A DNA stretch of 64,000 nt from Chaenocephalus aceratus. Taxonomy: Eukaryota > Chordata > Actinopteri > Perciformes > Channichthyidae. Shown here piece by piece: positions 1 to 12,011 of the stretch (position 1 is the stretch's first letter; every line of letters begins with the position of its first letter). The position numbers and the translations under genes are program-made. The stretch covers positions 139,001-203,000 of the forward strand of contig JAMFTG010000054.1 of assembly GCA_023974075.1 (NCBI GenBank). Reading direction: 5' to 3'. The notes below the pieces were generated by a model. That model saw only the letters and a program-made list of their open reading frames with translations. It did not search any database and was not told the origin of the DNA.

Positions 1-29
1 TCCTACCTGGTTAGCGCAGAGGATTGCTA

Positions 30-673
30 ACGGTACGTCCACACAGCAGCTTTACGGTACGTCCACACAGCAGCTTTAGACGAATCTTCCACCGCTTCTC
101 TCCCCATTGACTTTGAATGGGATGACGTCACTTTGCCTCGCTTTTCGCCGAACTGCATTGTGGGGGAGCGAAGCGAAGATTTCCAGGATTTCCAGGATTC
201 AAAAGTTGAGCAATGTTCAACTTTTGAAGCTAAGCTTGAAGCGTCAGCCAATCAAATCACGTTTATGCAAATCTGACAGTAGAAGCGCTAGCAACTCAAA
301 ACCGCGTGTAAGCAGGGAGAACCAGACCGCAGTTCATTTCCTCATATTCCAAACGAGAAATTACGGTAGCAAATCACCCGGTTCTTTACGACCAGAACTA
401 TTACCGGGATACAAACCGGAGGAACCAGGCATGGAGGGAGGTGGCAGAGACAGTGGGGGAAACTGGTAGGTTTTCGCCTGTTTGGGGAGTTTATATATAT
501 ATATATATTGCTCGCATAAAATCCCTGGAGTTTTTTGCTTTGTATGTCGGGGGCGGGAGATTCATGTGATTGGTTGTTGGTCGCATTGCTCACAAAAAAT
601 CCCCAAGCTGTCAGACACGCCCAGCTCCAAGATTTTCAAGATTTTTGAAAAGCTGCTGTGTGGACGTAACGTA
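30..673. mobile_element. Non-autonomous inverted-repeat DNA element (family A), copy 1
   Basis: The ends are inverted: 'acggtacgtccacacagcag' on the left and 'ctgctgtgtggacgtaacgt' on the right. The left end is partly duplicated in tandem at about 30-78. The same end motif bounds three other copies in this window (44626-45206, 62253-62582, 63323-63644). The interior shares the segments reading 'actgcattgtgg' and 'gattcatgtgattggttg' and a self-complementary run around 'aaaagttgagcaatgttcaa'. No protein is encoded. No convincing target duplication was identified, so the superfamily is left open. Confidence 0.65.
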
Positions 674-699
674 AGGCGCGAAAGCCCCACACAATAGCG

Positions 700-1676
700 G
701 AGGAACTACTGCTCCCTGCTGCGGTGGATCTGTGTGAGGTGATGGTGGGGAAAGATGCGGCTGCCAAATTGAGAAGTGTACCTCTGTCAAATGACACCAT
801 CAGACGACGAATTGAGGACATTTCTGCTGATATCAAATCACAACTGCTGGAAAGACTGAGAGTGTCTAAATTCGCGGTTCAATTGGATGAGTCCACTGAT
901 GTGTCCGGCTCTGCGCAGCTCATCGCGCTGGTTCGCTACCCGTGGGAAGGAAGGATTCAGGAAGATTTTTATTTTTGTCAAGAGTTGACGGGGCGAGCAA
1001 CAGGTGAAGAGATGTTCAATGTTATAGATATGTTCATGGAGACTGGCAATGTGAGTTGGGAGAATTGCATTGCGATTTGCGGGATGGGGCAGCTGCCATG
1101 ACCGGACGCAATAGTGGGGTGGTTGCTCGTGCCAAGGAGCACAATCCAATGATGATAGCTACCCACTGCATGCTGCACAGGCAGGCTCTGGCGTCAACAT
1201 CGTTGAGTCCTGAGCTACAGTCCGTTCTCAGCACGGTGGTATCTGTGGTCAACCACATCAAGTGTAAGCCACAGTCCCGTTTATTCGGCCAGCTCTGCAG
1301 GGAGATGGGCGCAGGACAGGACACCCTGCTGTTCCATTCAGAGGTGCGTTGGCTCTCCGTGGAAAAGTGCTACAGCGGGTGTACGAACTGCGCTCAGAGC
1401 TGTGTGAGTTCATCCAGAATGACAAGCCAACCACTGCAGCACTCTTCTCGGACCCCGAATGGATCGCACAGCTCGCCTACCTCGCAGATGTGTTCAACAT
1501 TGAACGATCTCAGTGTGTCCGTTCAAGGCAGATATGCCTCTATCCTGGAGGTAAGCGACAAAATCCAGGCATTCCGTGCCAAAACAGCGATCTGGAGAAG
1601 GCAGGTGCAAAATGGCATTACAGACATGTTCCCCCAACTCACAGAGTTTCACATAACTAAGACTATAGAAGTGTAA
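700..1676 (+). pseudogene. Dead hAT-type transposase (ZBED5/FAM200-like) fragment
   Basis: Three overlapping reading frames together resemble the central part of hAT transposases of the ZBED5/FAM200/SCAND3 type. The first, about 724-1095, contains 'VQLDESTDVSGSAQLIALVR', including the D of the conserved DEST block. The second, about 1080-1370, contains 'DGAAAMTGRNSGV', 'THCMLHRQALA' and 'FHSEVRWLS'. The third, about 1370-1510, contains 'RVYELRSELCEFIQNDKP', and a return to the second frame carries 'SVSVQGRYASILEVSDKIQ'. The two frame changes near 1085 and 1370 and another near 1500 break the gene. There is no N-terminal BED finger and no C-terminal hAT dimerisation region. The tail at 1770-1850 ends in hAT-like wording ('gagaacctctggtgtaga'). 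It is a transposon relic, not a host gene. Confidence 0.75.
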
Positions 1677-1899
1677 AAAATAGGCTACGTCAGATTATTC
1701 CAAGGGACATACATGTCAAATCAAGTACATTTTTATTTCTATAGCCCAAAATCACAAATCAGAATGAGGGGGTCCTTGGTGTATTCTCTATCTTGTAAGG
1801 GGTCCTTGGCTGAAAAACAATTGAGAACCTCTGGTGTAGACGGGCCGTCAACAAAAGATCGCTGCATGAACAGACGCTCGGAAATCTGGATCAACGACT

Positions 1900-2470
1900 T
1901 CTTCAGCTTCAAAGTGCAGCGCTAAAACTGTCTAATAAAATAAGCTATTATAGCTTTACAAAACACGATTTATTAGTGAGGAAAACAATCATAATTTCAT
2001 TGTAGAAAATGGCTACAGGTCTTTTAATAAGTGATTATTAAAATATACATCCAAATAAACGTTTTAAAATCTGGTTTGTGGATTCTTAAAGAAAAGCATG
2101 CAGTTCATGTTCTTTAAAATAATATATTGTCACTGTTCTTCCAATATTTGTTTTAAGGGAGCACGATCTAAGCACTTGTTGGTAGTTTAAGAATGTAACA
2201 AAGTGCATGATTGAACAACACAATGCACTTACATGGCTTATAGAGAATACAGATATTGCTGCCCTGACCTCTTGTGGAGCAGAAGAGGCATTTTCCTCCG
2301 TCAAAAAAAGTCCTGTAGATCCTGATCTTCCTCTCCCTGACTGTTTACAGATAGCACATTGAAGGACAGCTTCAAAGCTATTTAACACATAACATACAGT
2401 ATATGGAATTATAATATCGGCATATGATTTTAACTCAAATAAATAAATAGTCCTTATTATTATTATTGTC
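1900..2470. other. AT-rich stretch with no recognised gene
   Basis: No exon-like or repeat structure was recognised. The sequence is AT-rich with a short (TTA)n run near 2455-2465. Confidence 0.5.
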
Positions 2471-2741
2471 TTCCTGCTTTCTTACAGTGCAGACGCTTTT
2501 CTGCTTGCTCTTGCCTCTGCTTACTTTTTATGCTGATTTTCCTATTTTTCTTTTCTGAAAACTTCAAGCAGCGGCTCCTGTACATTAACTTATCACTGGG
2601 ACAGTTATTCTTCGTAAATAGACGGAGGGTTTCAGCCATATTTCAATATTTTACGACAACCTCAGTCTTACAGAAGCGTGGCCTAGCAACAGCTAAAGCC
2701 TGGTACTGCATGCTATTTAGCTTAAGCTAGTTAGCAGCAAA

Positions 2742-3470
2742 ATGCCTCCGTTCTCTACAGACAGTGGCGGACTGGCCATCGGGACGATGTGGGCCGGTCG
2801 AATAAGTCACTAGCACCCCCCCCCCACCCTTCGTTGTTTTTAATTATTTACTAGCGGTATTTCCTTGCGGTACCGAGGGGGCCGGTCGAGAGTCCCGGGC
2901 TGATTTTTAGTCCCAGTCCACCCCTGTCTACAGATGACTTCCACAAACTTCTACAGAAGATGGCCCTGTCGGAAATGAAAATGCAACGGTTGGAAGTTAA
3001 CGTGGTAGTGATTGGACTAGGTTGGAATGACACCACTTTACCAGTGTTGCAAAAATAATGGACAAAGGCATGCTAATTCACAGCTAGTTAGCAGCTACAA
3101 GGATTCCAAGGAACAGGAGGGCTGTGTACCGGGTAATAAATCTACAGGTAATAAATCTACAAGTGGTAGTCCTCCCTGGAACTCTCTGGGTCCAAAGCCT
3201 AAGAGTAAATCATTTCCATGGGATTTGGGAGGACGGATAACAGGCAGAGCCCAGCGCTCTGAAATCTGTGATGCGACCGGCTGGCCTGCATTGTTATCAC
3301 CAGGAAGAGCGCCTCTTCAACCCCTATTCATACTAGGAAACAGCCGTGGACAGCTGCTAAAGGGAGAACTACAAACAATCCTCCTAAACCACCAAGTGTG
3401 CCAATCCAGAACAGATACGCTCCGCTGACCGAGAGCCAGAGATCTCTTTCTGATGACCTGGATAACCTGT
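2742..3470 (+). pseudogene. LINE ORF1 N-terminal part
   Basis: After removing the hAT insertion at 2762-2926 the frame reads from ATG 2742. Downstream is a low-complexity basic segment ('KPKSKSFPWDLGG') and a segment ending 'RYAPLTESQRSLSDDLDNL', as in ORF1 proteins of teleost L2-like LINEs. The frame is broken near 3055. Identification rests on position upstream of the esterase and RT blocks and on general resemblance. Confidence 0.5.
2762..2926. mobile_element. 165-bp hAT MITE in LINE ORF1
   Basis: The ends are 'cagtggcggactgg' and 'ccagtccacccctg', which are inverted with few mismatches. They are bounded by a perfect 8-bp duplication 'tctacaga' at 2754-2761 and 2927-2934. Length and target-site size indicate a non-autonomous hAT element. 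It interrupts the LINE ORF1, so it is younger than the LINE. Confidence 0.9.
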
Positions 3471-3583
3471 CCTCTTTTACATTACATTGCATTTAGCTGA
3501 CACTTTTATCCAAAGCGACTTACAATAAGTGCGTTCGACCACCAAAAAATACAAACTTGAAGAACACAGAATCATATAAGTAC

Positions 3584-4282
3584 TCGAGCCGGGACTCGAT
3601 TAAAAATGAATCTAATTAATTAGAGGCTTTGTAATTAATTAATCAAAATTAATCGCATTTTTAATCAATATACATATTTGACCTGAGAACAGTGAGAAGC
3701 AGTTTCCACATGGATGTGACTCCAGGTGGTCTACAGTCGAGTGCAGTCCAGGAGCCAGGGAGCTGGTTATTCTCTCAGACGTGGACTTCCTTATCCTGGC
3801 CCTGAAACCAGTCATCTGGTTGAGTGTGGGTCGGGTCAGGGTGTGGTTCCTTGCACTCGCAGTCGGGCTAACGTCCACGCTAGCTGCTACATGCTTTGCA
3901 TTTAGGTGATACTTTAGGCTTGATGTGCTGCGGTGATATGCAAATTTTTTTGCATAATTTGCACACAACCGTGCTCTTATCGACGCTTCCATCCGTCCGT
4001 TCTTTAAAACAAAATGTCCCATCCAGGGGCCGACCAAAGCGGTCTCATCAGCTTGTTCGTTCATGTTTGACTATTGTTCACCGTGGTTTGTTGTTGTTTG
4101 AAGTCCCATGCTGAAGTCATGAACGTTAGTTGGTGCTCCAGTATAATCGGTACGCCTGAAACTCATCAGTGAGAAACGTTCCGTGTGCAAAAATAAGTGC
4201 GATTAAAATGCGTTAATTTTTTAACGAGTTAATTTTTGTGCAATTAATTAATCTTAATTAACGCGTTAAAATCCCGGCCCTA
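3584..4282 (-). mobile_element. 699-bp hAT element with BED-finger ORF, copy 1 (reverse)
   Basis: The ends are 'tcgagccgggact' and 'atcccggccc' plus 'ta', in inverted relation, bounded by a perfect 8-bp duplication 'ataagtac' at 3576-3583 and 4283-4290. The minus strand from 4064 reads 'MNEQADETALVGP' and then, after frame damage, the zinc-finger block 'STSSLKYHLNAKHVAASVD' of a BED-type finger. The first finger cysteines are altered compared with the copy at 16367. No transposase catalytic region remains. Confidence 0.85.
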
Positions 4283-4777
4283 ATAAGTACATCAGGCTTC
4301 ATAGAGCAAAAACATTTCAAGTGCTACTCAACTGGCTTTAGATAAGCCAGTGCTTTATTAGTATATAACTGCTTTGTTAATAGTTCTATCGCTCGAAGTG
4401 AGTCGAAAGAGATGAGTTTTCAGTCTGCGCCGGAAGGTGTGTGAGCTATCTGCTGTCCTGATGTCAATGGGAGCTCATTCCACCATTTTGGAGCCAGGAT
4501 AGCAAACCCACGTGTTTCTGCTGATGGGAACTTGGTCCCCCTCGCAGTGCGGGTGCGGCGAGGTGTTTTGGCTGATGGCAGAGCGGAGTGCACGTGCTGG
4601 GGGTGTACGGTTTAACCATGTCCTGGATGTAGGAAGGGCCTGATCCATTCACAGCATGGTACGCAAGTACAGTCTTCACACAGCAGGGTAAGGACCAATA
4701 GCTACTCCAAAAGTAAAAGGCTAGAGGGAACGTAACGACTGGGCCTGAAACTCTGATGTGGGTGACTCTGCTGTAAT

Positions 4778-5465
4778 GGCGCATTTCCACTGCAGGCCTC
4801 GCTCGGTTTGGTTAGGCCTTATTAGGCCCGGCTCACTTTAATGCTGCGCTTCCATTACAGTTTAGGAACTGGGGTAGTTACTATAGTAACGCAGTGTAGG
4901 CGGAGCCGTGACGTCACCTTCAATGAGATCCCCAGAAAAACAACACAGTAGTTAGCTCTAGCACTCAGAGCTCACAGCTCCTCATATCTGTTCAGAAACT
5001 AGACAAAAGTTAAACAAGTACAAACCACAGACTGTCTGTGTCATGGAGAATACAGTCGCTGGTTTATTTATGTCTGTATAGGCCGTTGCTGTGAGTGTGG
5101 ACGGTCGGAGCATATAACGTTAGCTTAGCCGATCTCCATTCAGAAAACACGCATTTTAAAGGGTTTTTTCGCCTGCCGTCTGTCTGCAGACTTGTGAAAG
5201 CATTAATTCATGGTTGTTACTAACTGGTATCAGTATGTTGTTACTTCGGCATCATTTAGAAACGTGTATTACAATTAAATCACGGTCAAATATGTTCATC
5301 TTGTTGTAGTTGTAGCCCCCTTGCCAGTGATTCTCTCTCTAGTTTAGCATACTCAGCCCGACTCAGCCTGGTTGTTCCTGGCCCTAGAACCACGATTTAG
5401 TCGGGCCAGAAAAAAAGGTGAAAAAGTAGCCCCGGGCCAAAACTAGGCCAAGTGGAAACGCAACC
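4778..5465. mobile_element. Non-autonomous inverted-repeat element
   Basis: 'gcgcatttccactgcaggcc' on the left faces 'aggccaagtggaaacgcaac' on the right, which is its near reverse complement. The interior is non-coding. No clean target duplication was found. It lies between LINE pieces A and B. Confidence 0.5.
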
Positions 5466-5689
5466 AAAAAACGGGCCCCGCACGGCTTGGCACGCTTAAA
5501 GCGATGTAAAAAGTCTGTGTAGTAAGAACAACACCAAAGTACGCTGTTTTTCCAAGGATGTGGTCTCTGACTTGGCTGAGAGATCCTGCATATTGGGGCT
5601 GAACATCCGACTGTGAAATGTGGTACTTTCATTGGAACAAATGTGTTGTGAAACAAGAGTCAGAAGTGCTGAAAGAAGACTTTAATGTC

Positions 5690-6010
5690 TGTTGGAAACT
5701 GTCAGCTCTCTAAATGCGGAGGTGTTCATCAGTGGGCTCTACCGCCGGTCAGAAGAGGAGTGGAGAGATTCAGAGCAGACTGTTTGCACTGAACACCTGG
5801 CTTTCAACTGCTGTACTGACCATTTCTGTTAATTTTATTGACAATTTTAACTTTTTCTGAGACCGCAGAAATCTTTTCAAGGCAAATGGAGTTTGCCTGA
5901 ACAAGTCAGGAGTGAAATTGTTTCTCTAAAATATTCAACTGCCTGCGTCATCAATCTGTTCCCTCTGCCAAGGACAAGCGGCAAGAGGAATCAAAACAAT
6001 AGAAAGACAC
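5690..6010 (+). pseudogene. LINE ORF1 esterase-like (SGNH) block
   Basis: Broken frames read as the conserved end of the L2/CR1 ORF1 esterase-like region: 'CGGVHQWALPPVRRGVERF', then an 'NFIDNFNFF' segment followed by 'RRNLFKANGVCLNKSGVKL', matching the family pattern in which a WxRRxLFKxDGxHLxxxG block follows a short FIDNF motif. Stops and shifts are present. About 700 bp further on (near 6640-6720) the text reads 'KLALLNV' and 'INDFITEHD'-like words, the start of the endonuclease ORF. Confidence 0.6.
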
Positions 6011-7033
6011 AACACATCGCGCAGAAAACTTGAAGAGTATCACTGCACCCGCCTGAGGAATGTTTTTGATTATGGGAGACCTATGACACAAATGGAGGAG
6101 TCACCACCGCCCTTCACCCCCCTATCACCTTTGAGGATACTCTTCCTTCACCCCCAGCTCTCTTACTCTCCTTTCACCCTCGCCCACCCTCCTGGAGTTC
6201 GATGACCGCATGAAGGCGATACAGAGGGTTGGCAGCATGTCCTTTACTCCCGCCCCCTCAACGACACTCACCACAATCACTGAAGCAGAGACGCTTCATC
6301 CCCGTGCCTAATTCAAACCACCCCCCCCCCCCCTTCAAGACAGCATCTGCGGTCTCCGAAGCCTGATAAGAATGTGTGTGTACAAAACGCAGCAAACTCT
6401 AACTGATATGTCCAGGATCAAGGGCGTATGGCACTCTCAACTCTTTCCAGGACATGCCGGGGCCCTGCCTGCCTGTAGCTTTGCCGATATCTGTGTTGAT
6501 AGGTAATAGATTGAGAGCGGTGAATCAGCTTCGAAACAGGAAGTGCTCAATGTTTGTGTGAGTTTATCAAATTTAGCAGTGATTCCATGTCAGCCACAGC
6601 TTGTCACAAAAAATCTGACTGATAGTGTGTTTAACAAACTTAAACTAGCTTTATTAAATGTCAAGTCATTGGCAACACTTTTTTAATCAATGATTTTATC
6701 ACTGAGCACGACAGTCTTTCTTCTCTGACATTATTACCAAAAACAAAAACAACGCACGTGCCTTGCATCAGGTACAGCAAATGTGTTGTCTCTGTGTCCA
6801 CTTAAAATCTATACAGACACCATGACAATTACTAACAAAGAATTTCTAAACAAAGCACTTGTATACTAATAAAGGACTGGCTTATCTAAAGCCAGTTGAG
6901 TAGCACTTGAAATGCTTGGCTCTATGAAACCTGCTGACTTTTATGATTTTTTTCTTCAAGTTTTATCTTCCTGGTCGAATGCACTTTATGTAAGTCGCTT
7001 GGATAAAGCGTCAGCTAATTACAATGTACTGTA

Positions 7034-8589
7034 ATGACACTATTCCATCTGATTAATGATAAAAACCTAGAGGACATTATTCAACATCTGAAATCCTCCT
7101 CCTGCTGCCTTAATATTATTCCAATAGGATTTAAAAAAAAAAATCTTTGCTTGGCCTCAGATCTACTTCATATAGTAAACAAGTCTCTTCACTCAGGTGT
7201 TTTTCCACAGGCCCTGAAAACTGCTGTCATTAAACCGCTCTTAGAGAATATCTAGATGCTTCAGTAATGAACAATTACAGGCCCATATCAAACTGCCATT
7301 TCTAGGTAAAATCATTGAAAAAGTAGTTTTTCAACAGTTGAGTAATTTCTTGCATTTAAATAACTGTTTCGATGTGTTCCAGTCAGGCTTTCGTCCAAAC
7401 CACAGCACTGAGACTGCTCTTGTAAAGGTCTTTAATGACATCCACTTAAACACAGACAGTGGCAGAACTTCAGTGTTAGTATTATTAGATCTCAGTGCTG
7501 CGTGACACTGTTGACCACAGCATATTACTAGACCGACTGGAAAACTGGGTGGGACTTTCGGCAACAGTTCTAAATTGGTTTGAATCCTACTTAAAGGACA
7601 GAAACAACTTTGTTTCTATAGGTAAATACACATCTGAGTTGACAAATATGACATGTGGGGTTCCTCAAGGCTCCATCTTGGGGCCTCTTCTCTTTAACGT
7701 CTACATGCTACCACTGGCTCAGATAATGAAGAACAACAAAATAAGGTACCATAGCTATGCAGATGACACACAAATTTACGTAACAATTTCACCAGGAGAC
7801 TATGCTCCAATTCAAACACTGAGTAAGTGCATTGAACAAATCAATGACGATGGATGTGTCAGAACTTTCTCCAATTAAACAAAGATAAAACTGAGGTAAT
7901 GGTTTTTTGGAGCCAAGGCAGAACGTTTAAAAGTTAGCGCTGAGCTTCAGTCTGCAATGTTCAAACCAACAGATAAAGCCAGAAATCTAGGTGTAGTCAT
8001 GGACTCTGACCTGAGTTTCAACAGTCACATTAAAACAGTTACTAAATCAGCCTACTATCACCTAAAGAATACATCTAGGATTAAAAGACTAATGTCACAG
8101 CAGGATTTGGAAAAACTTGTCCATGCCTTTATCTTCAGTAGACTCGACTACTGCAATGGTGTCTTCACAGGTCTCACTAAAAAATCTATTAGGAAGCTGC
8201 AGCTGATTCAGAACGCCGCTGCTCGAGTCCTCACTAACACTAAGAAAGTGGATCACATCACTCCTGTTCTGAAGTCTTCACACTGGCTTCCTGTGTGTCA
8301 AAGAATAGATTTCAAAATACTGCTGCTGGTTTATAAAGCACTGAATGGTTTAGGCCCAAAATACATTTCTGACCTCCTGCTAAATTATGAACCATCCAGA
8401 TCTCTCAGGTCTTCAGGGACTGGTCAGCTTTCTGTCCCCAGAGTCAGAACTAAACATGGAGAAGCAGCGTTCAGTTATTATGCTCCAAATATCTGGAACA
8501 AACTCCCAGAAACCTGCAGGTCCGCTGCAACTCTGACTACTTTTAAATCCAGCAAGAAGACTTTTCTTTTTGTCGCTGCTTTTAATTGA
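7034..8589 (+). pseudogene. LINE reverse transcriptase (L2/CR1 type), broken
   Basis: The RT enters at 7034 with 'SSSCCLNIIPIGFKK', continues to 'AVIKPLLE' near 7250 and then loses frame. The catalytic palm is at 7495-7878: '[20 protein letters not shown]' followed by 'SYADDTQIY', which keeps the YADD active-site residues. A further shift near 7880 leads into 7957-8589, which carries 'NLGVVMDSDLSFNSHIK', 'LDYCNGVFTGL', 'IQNAAARVLTNTKK' and 'IWNKLPETCRSAATLTTFK', the usual C-terminal region of this clade. It ends at a stop at about 8587. It cannot make a full protein because of at least three frame breaks. Confidence 0.88.
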
Positions 8590-8811
8590 ACTATTCCTAT
8601 CTTAGACTGCACTGTAACTTTATTATCATTGCTTTTAAATTAATGTTTCTAGATATCATTTTTAATATGTTTCTTAATGCCTTTCATCTTTGTAGAGCAC
8701 TTTGAATTGCCTTGTGTTGAAAGAGGCTAAATAAATAAACTTGCCTTGCCTATTATATCTCGGAAGAATATGTATCTGTGATTCTTTGAAGCGACACTGC
8801 TTTTTTCAGCA

Positions 8812-10535
8812 TCATATCAGTATGTAGTGTCTCTACTTTAAAGAGTCTCCCTGCTGTGTTCAGGTGTATATCGTATGTAGTGTCTCTACTTTAAAGAGTC
8901 CTCTCCTGCTGATGTTCAGGTGTATATCAGTATGTAGTGTCTCTACTTTAAAGAGTCCTCTCCTGCTGATGTTCAGGTGTATATCAGTATGTGTGTCTCT
9001 ACTTTAAAGAGTCCTCTCCTGCTGATGTTCAGGTGTATATCAGTATGTAGTGTCTCTACTTTAAAGAGTCCTCTCCTGCTGATGTTCAGGTGTATTCAGT
9101 ATGTAGTGTCTCTACTTTAAAGAGTCCTCTCCTGCTGATGTTCAGGTGTATATCAGTATGTAGTGTCTCTACTTTAAAGAGTCCTCTCCTGCTGATGTTC
9201 AGGTGTATATCAGTATGTAGTGTCTCTACTTTAAAGAGTCCTCTCCTGCTGATGTTCAGGTGTATATCAGTATGTAGTGTCTCTACTTTAAAGAGTCCTC
9301 TCCTGCTGATGTTCAGGTGTATATCAGTATGTAGTGTCTCTACTTTAAAGAGTCCTCTCCTGCTGATGTTCAGGTGTATATCAGTATGTGTGTCTCTACT
9401 TTAAAGAGTCCTCTCCTGCTGATGTTCAGGTGTATATCAGTATGTAGTGTCTCTACTTTAAAGAGTCCTCTCCTGCTGATGTTCAGGTGTATATCAGTAT
9501 GTAGTGTCTCTACTTTAAAGAGTCCTCTCCTGCTGATGTTCAGGTGTATATCAGTATGTAGTGTCTCTACTTTAAAGAGTCCTCTCCTGCTGATGTTCAG
9601 GTGTATATCAGTATGTAGTGTCTCTACTTTAAAGAGTCCTCTCCTGCTGATGTTCAGGTGTATATCAGTATGTAGTGTCTCTACTTTAAAGAGTCCTCTC
9701 CTGCTGATTCAGGTGTATATCAGTATGTAGTGTCTCTACTTTAAAGAGTCCTCTCCTGCTGATGTTCAGGTGTATATCAGTATGTAGTGTCTCTACTTTA
9801 AAGAGTCCTCTCCTGCTGATGTTCAGGTGTATATCAGTATGTAGTGTCTCTACTTTAAAGAGTCCTCTCCTGCTGATGTTCAGGTGTATATCAGTATGTA
9901 GTGTCTCTACTTTAAAGAGTCCTCTCCTGCTGATGTTCAGGTGTATATCAGTATGTAGTGTCTCTACTTTAAAGAGTCCTCTCCTGCTGATGTTCAGGTG
10001 TATTCAGTATGTAGTGTCTCTACTTTAAAGAGTCCTCTCCTGCTGATGTTCAGGTGTATATCAGTATGTAGTGTCTCTACTTTAAAGAGTCCTCTCCTGC
10101 TGATGTTCAGGTGTATATCAGTATGTAGTGTCTCTACTTTAAAGAGTCTCTCCTGCTGATGTTCAGGTGTATATCAGTATGTAGTGTCTCTACTTTAAAG
10201 AGTTCTCTCCTGCTGATGTTCAGGTGTATATCAGTATGTAGTGTATCTACTTTAAAGAGTCCTCTCCTGCTGATGTTCAGGTGTATATCAGTATGTAGTG
10301 TCTCTACTTTAAAGAGTCCTCTCCTGCTGATGTTCAGTGTATATCAGTATGTAGTGTCTCTACTTTAAAGAGTCCTCTCCTGCTGATGTTCAGGTGTATA
10401 TCAGTATGTAGTGTCTCTACTTTAAAGAGTCCTCTCCTGCTGATGTCCAGGTGTATATCAGATGTAGTGTCTCTACTTTAAAGAGTCCTCTCCTGCTGAT
10501 GTTCAGGTGTATATCAGTATGTAGTGTCTCTACAT
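8812..10535. repeat. 57-bp minisatellite array 1 (about 30 units)
   Basis: The unit contains 'gtatatcagtatgtagtg', 'tctctactttaaagagtcct' and 'ctcctgctgatgttcaggt'. Units are nearly identical, with scattered 1-3 bp deletions (for example 'gtattcag' for 'gtatatcag'). Because 57 is divisible by three, the array stays open in several frames on both strands, giving repetitive 19-residue peptides that should not be read as proteins. Confidence 0.95.
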
Positions 10536-10928
10536 GTCTCCATGCTTTAATGTTCAAAAAGCTCTTTATTTCTCTCATACTGCCTGTGCTGCAGCACCTC
10601 TTTCACCCTCTGTCTGAAACCAGAGCCCAGTCTGCTCCGATTGGTTAGCTGGCCGGCTTTGTTGTGATTGGTCAACGGCTTAGAGATGTCCGTCCCCTAT
10701 CACATACGATATGATGGAGCGCTAGCCCATAGTAGCGCGAGTGTAACAGTGATGTCACTATGTTCCAGAAGTGAACAAAGGAGTCCAATGGAGGCGTTTC
10801 AGGCAGGAAGTGTTCTTTTACGAGGAACACAGGGATTTGAACCTCTGCAGACCATTTACTTGCACACAAACCTATAGAACACTCTACAGGAGAGGGAAAC
10901 ACCCGGAGAGCATAAAAGGGCCCTTTAA
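8812..10928. mobile_element. TTAA-type non-autonomous element with a large internal array, copy 1
   Basis: The right end reads 'agcataaaagggccctttaa', finishing in TTAA at 10925-10928. It is complementary in pattern to the ttaaagag...cctgct start that recurs in every unit of the array on the left. After the array comes a 400-bp body ('tttaatgttcaaaaagctct', 'tgctgcagcacctctttcac') that is shared with the copy at 14060-14737 and with 50370-50470. Termini and TTAA target suggest a piggyBac-like non-autonomous element; no transposase is present. Confidence 0.65.
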
Positions 10929-12011
10929 CATAAAACACCGTGTCAAACAAGATGCGTTCACTGTACAATCTTTAATGCCGTTCATTCACGGACCACAGAG
11001 GGACTTCCACAAAGAAAAAGCATTTAAAAAAAGACAAAGTAACAAAGAAATATTGAAGACTTTCGCTGTCCATCAAACTTAAATTTCCAAAATAAAGATA
11101 AAATCTTTTTGTCAAATAAAAAAACAAATGGACGTGAATTACTATCAGTTTCATTATGACATTTATACTTTCGTTTTAAATCTCACTGGCTGCAAAACTG
11201 AGTCAACAAGTCAAACTACCAGGGATAACTGATTACTGAACATACGGAGATGATCTGCTTTCTCGTTGGGCGTTGAACGGACAAAACAAGACATTTCACG
11301 ACTTTGGAAAACTAGGATGTTTTGACATTTTATAATCCAATTGATTAATCATTTAAACTGGATAATAATTCCTAATTACCGGCCTATTTAAGACCATTTA
11401 CCACTGTGCCGTTCATTGTTCATTTAAAAGGCTTGAACAAATTGTGACATAAACAATAAATCGAGAAATAATCAACCTCCTAAGTGGTCGAGAAGAATCC
11501 TTGGTTGAAGCCCTTTTTTCACAGAATGCATCAAACTGGTACTTTTTTTTTTTTTTTACAATTCCCTGACGTTCATATTAATGAAGAACATAACCTGCAG
11601 ATTATTTCATAGGAAGTAGTTGCCGCCCAGTTAAAGACCATTAGTTAACCGTTTTTTTTTTGCACATTCAAAGCCTTGGAGGAACGACCCCGGACATTCC
11701 CCCTGTATTCCCTGATGTTAAATTAATCTAGAGAATAACCTGCAGATTAACTGACGGTGAAAATGATCTTGGAGGAACTGCCAAAGACATTTTTCAGTAT
11801 TTTCTGACATTTATATTTATCTACAGAAGAACGTGCAGATGAATTGACATTGAACATATTATCTGGTTGCAACCTGTGCAACAAATTGGTCCTTTTGCTC
11901 AATTCAAGTCTTGGAGAAACTGGGAATGCACATTTGGCACAATTTGTTGACATATATACGAAAAGAACAAATAACGGTTGGATGGATCCGTACTGAAGCA
12001 GCCTTCAGATG
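10929..12011. other. AT-rich interval downstream of fam110a
   Basis: No exon, element end or array was recognised. It lies just beyond the fam110a stop on the minus strand and could contain its 3' untranslated region. No polyadenylation signal could be assigned with confidence. Confidence 0.4.

Larger units (their letters stand above)
3478..7033. mobile_element. Pair of long inverted arms of one DNA-element family
   Basis: The left arm begins at 3478 with 'cattgcatttagctgacac' then 'ttttatccaaagcgactt'. The right arm ends at about 7033 and is its reverse complement ('taagtcgcttggataaagcg'). The match extends roughly 190 bp, including 'ctggctttagataagccag', once the nested hAT at 3584-4282 is skipped. 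Because LINE piece B lies between the arms, this may be two separate insertions in opposite orientation rather than one element. Related fragments occur at about 12905-12950 and 15895-15940. The superfamily is not assigned. Confidence 0.55.
2475..8765 (+). mobile_element. L2/CR1-type LINE, fragmented by later insertions
   Basis: Three colinear pieces of one LINE type can be followed. Piece A (about 2475-3477) has a 5' leader and an ORF1 start at 2742 reading 'MPPFSTDDFHKLLQKMA' once the insertion at 2762-2926 is skipped. Piece B (about 5650-6780) has the ORF1 esterase-like block and the beginning of the endonuclease. Piece C (7034-8765) has reverse transcriptase and the 3' end. The 3' tail ends in 'aaataaacttgccttgcct', a short tandem tail typical of L2-like elements. 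Most of the endonuclease is missing between B and C. All pieces contain stops or frame changes, so the element is inactive. Confidence 0.75.

Noticed and set aside
724..1676. Host zinc-finger gene of the FAM200/ZBED5 type
   Set aside because: Several frame breaks, no BED finger and no C-terminal domain; it sits beside transposon ends.
8812..10535. Array considered as a CRISPR or as a repetitive protein gene
   Set aside because: Units are contiguous with no unique spacers, and the host DNA is vertebrate. Open frames exist on both strands because the period is divisible by three.
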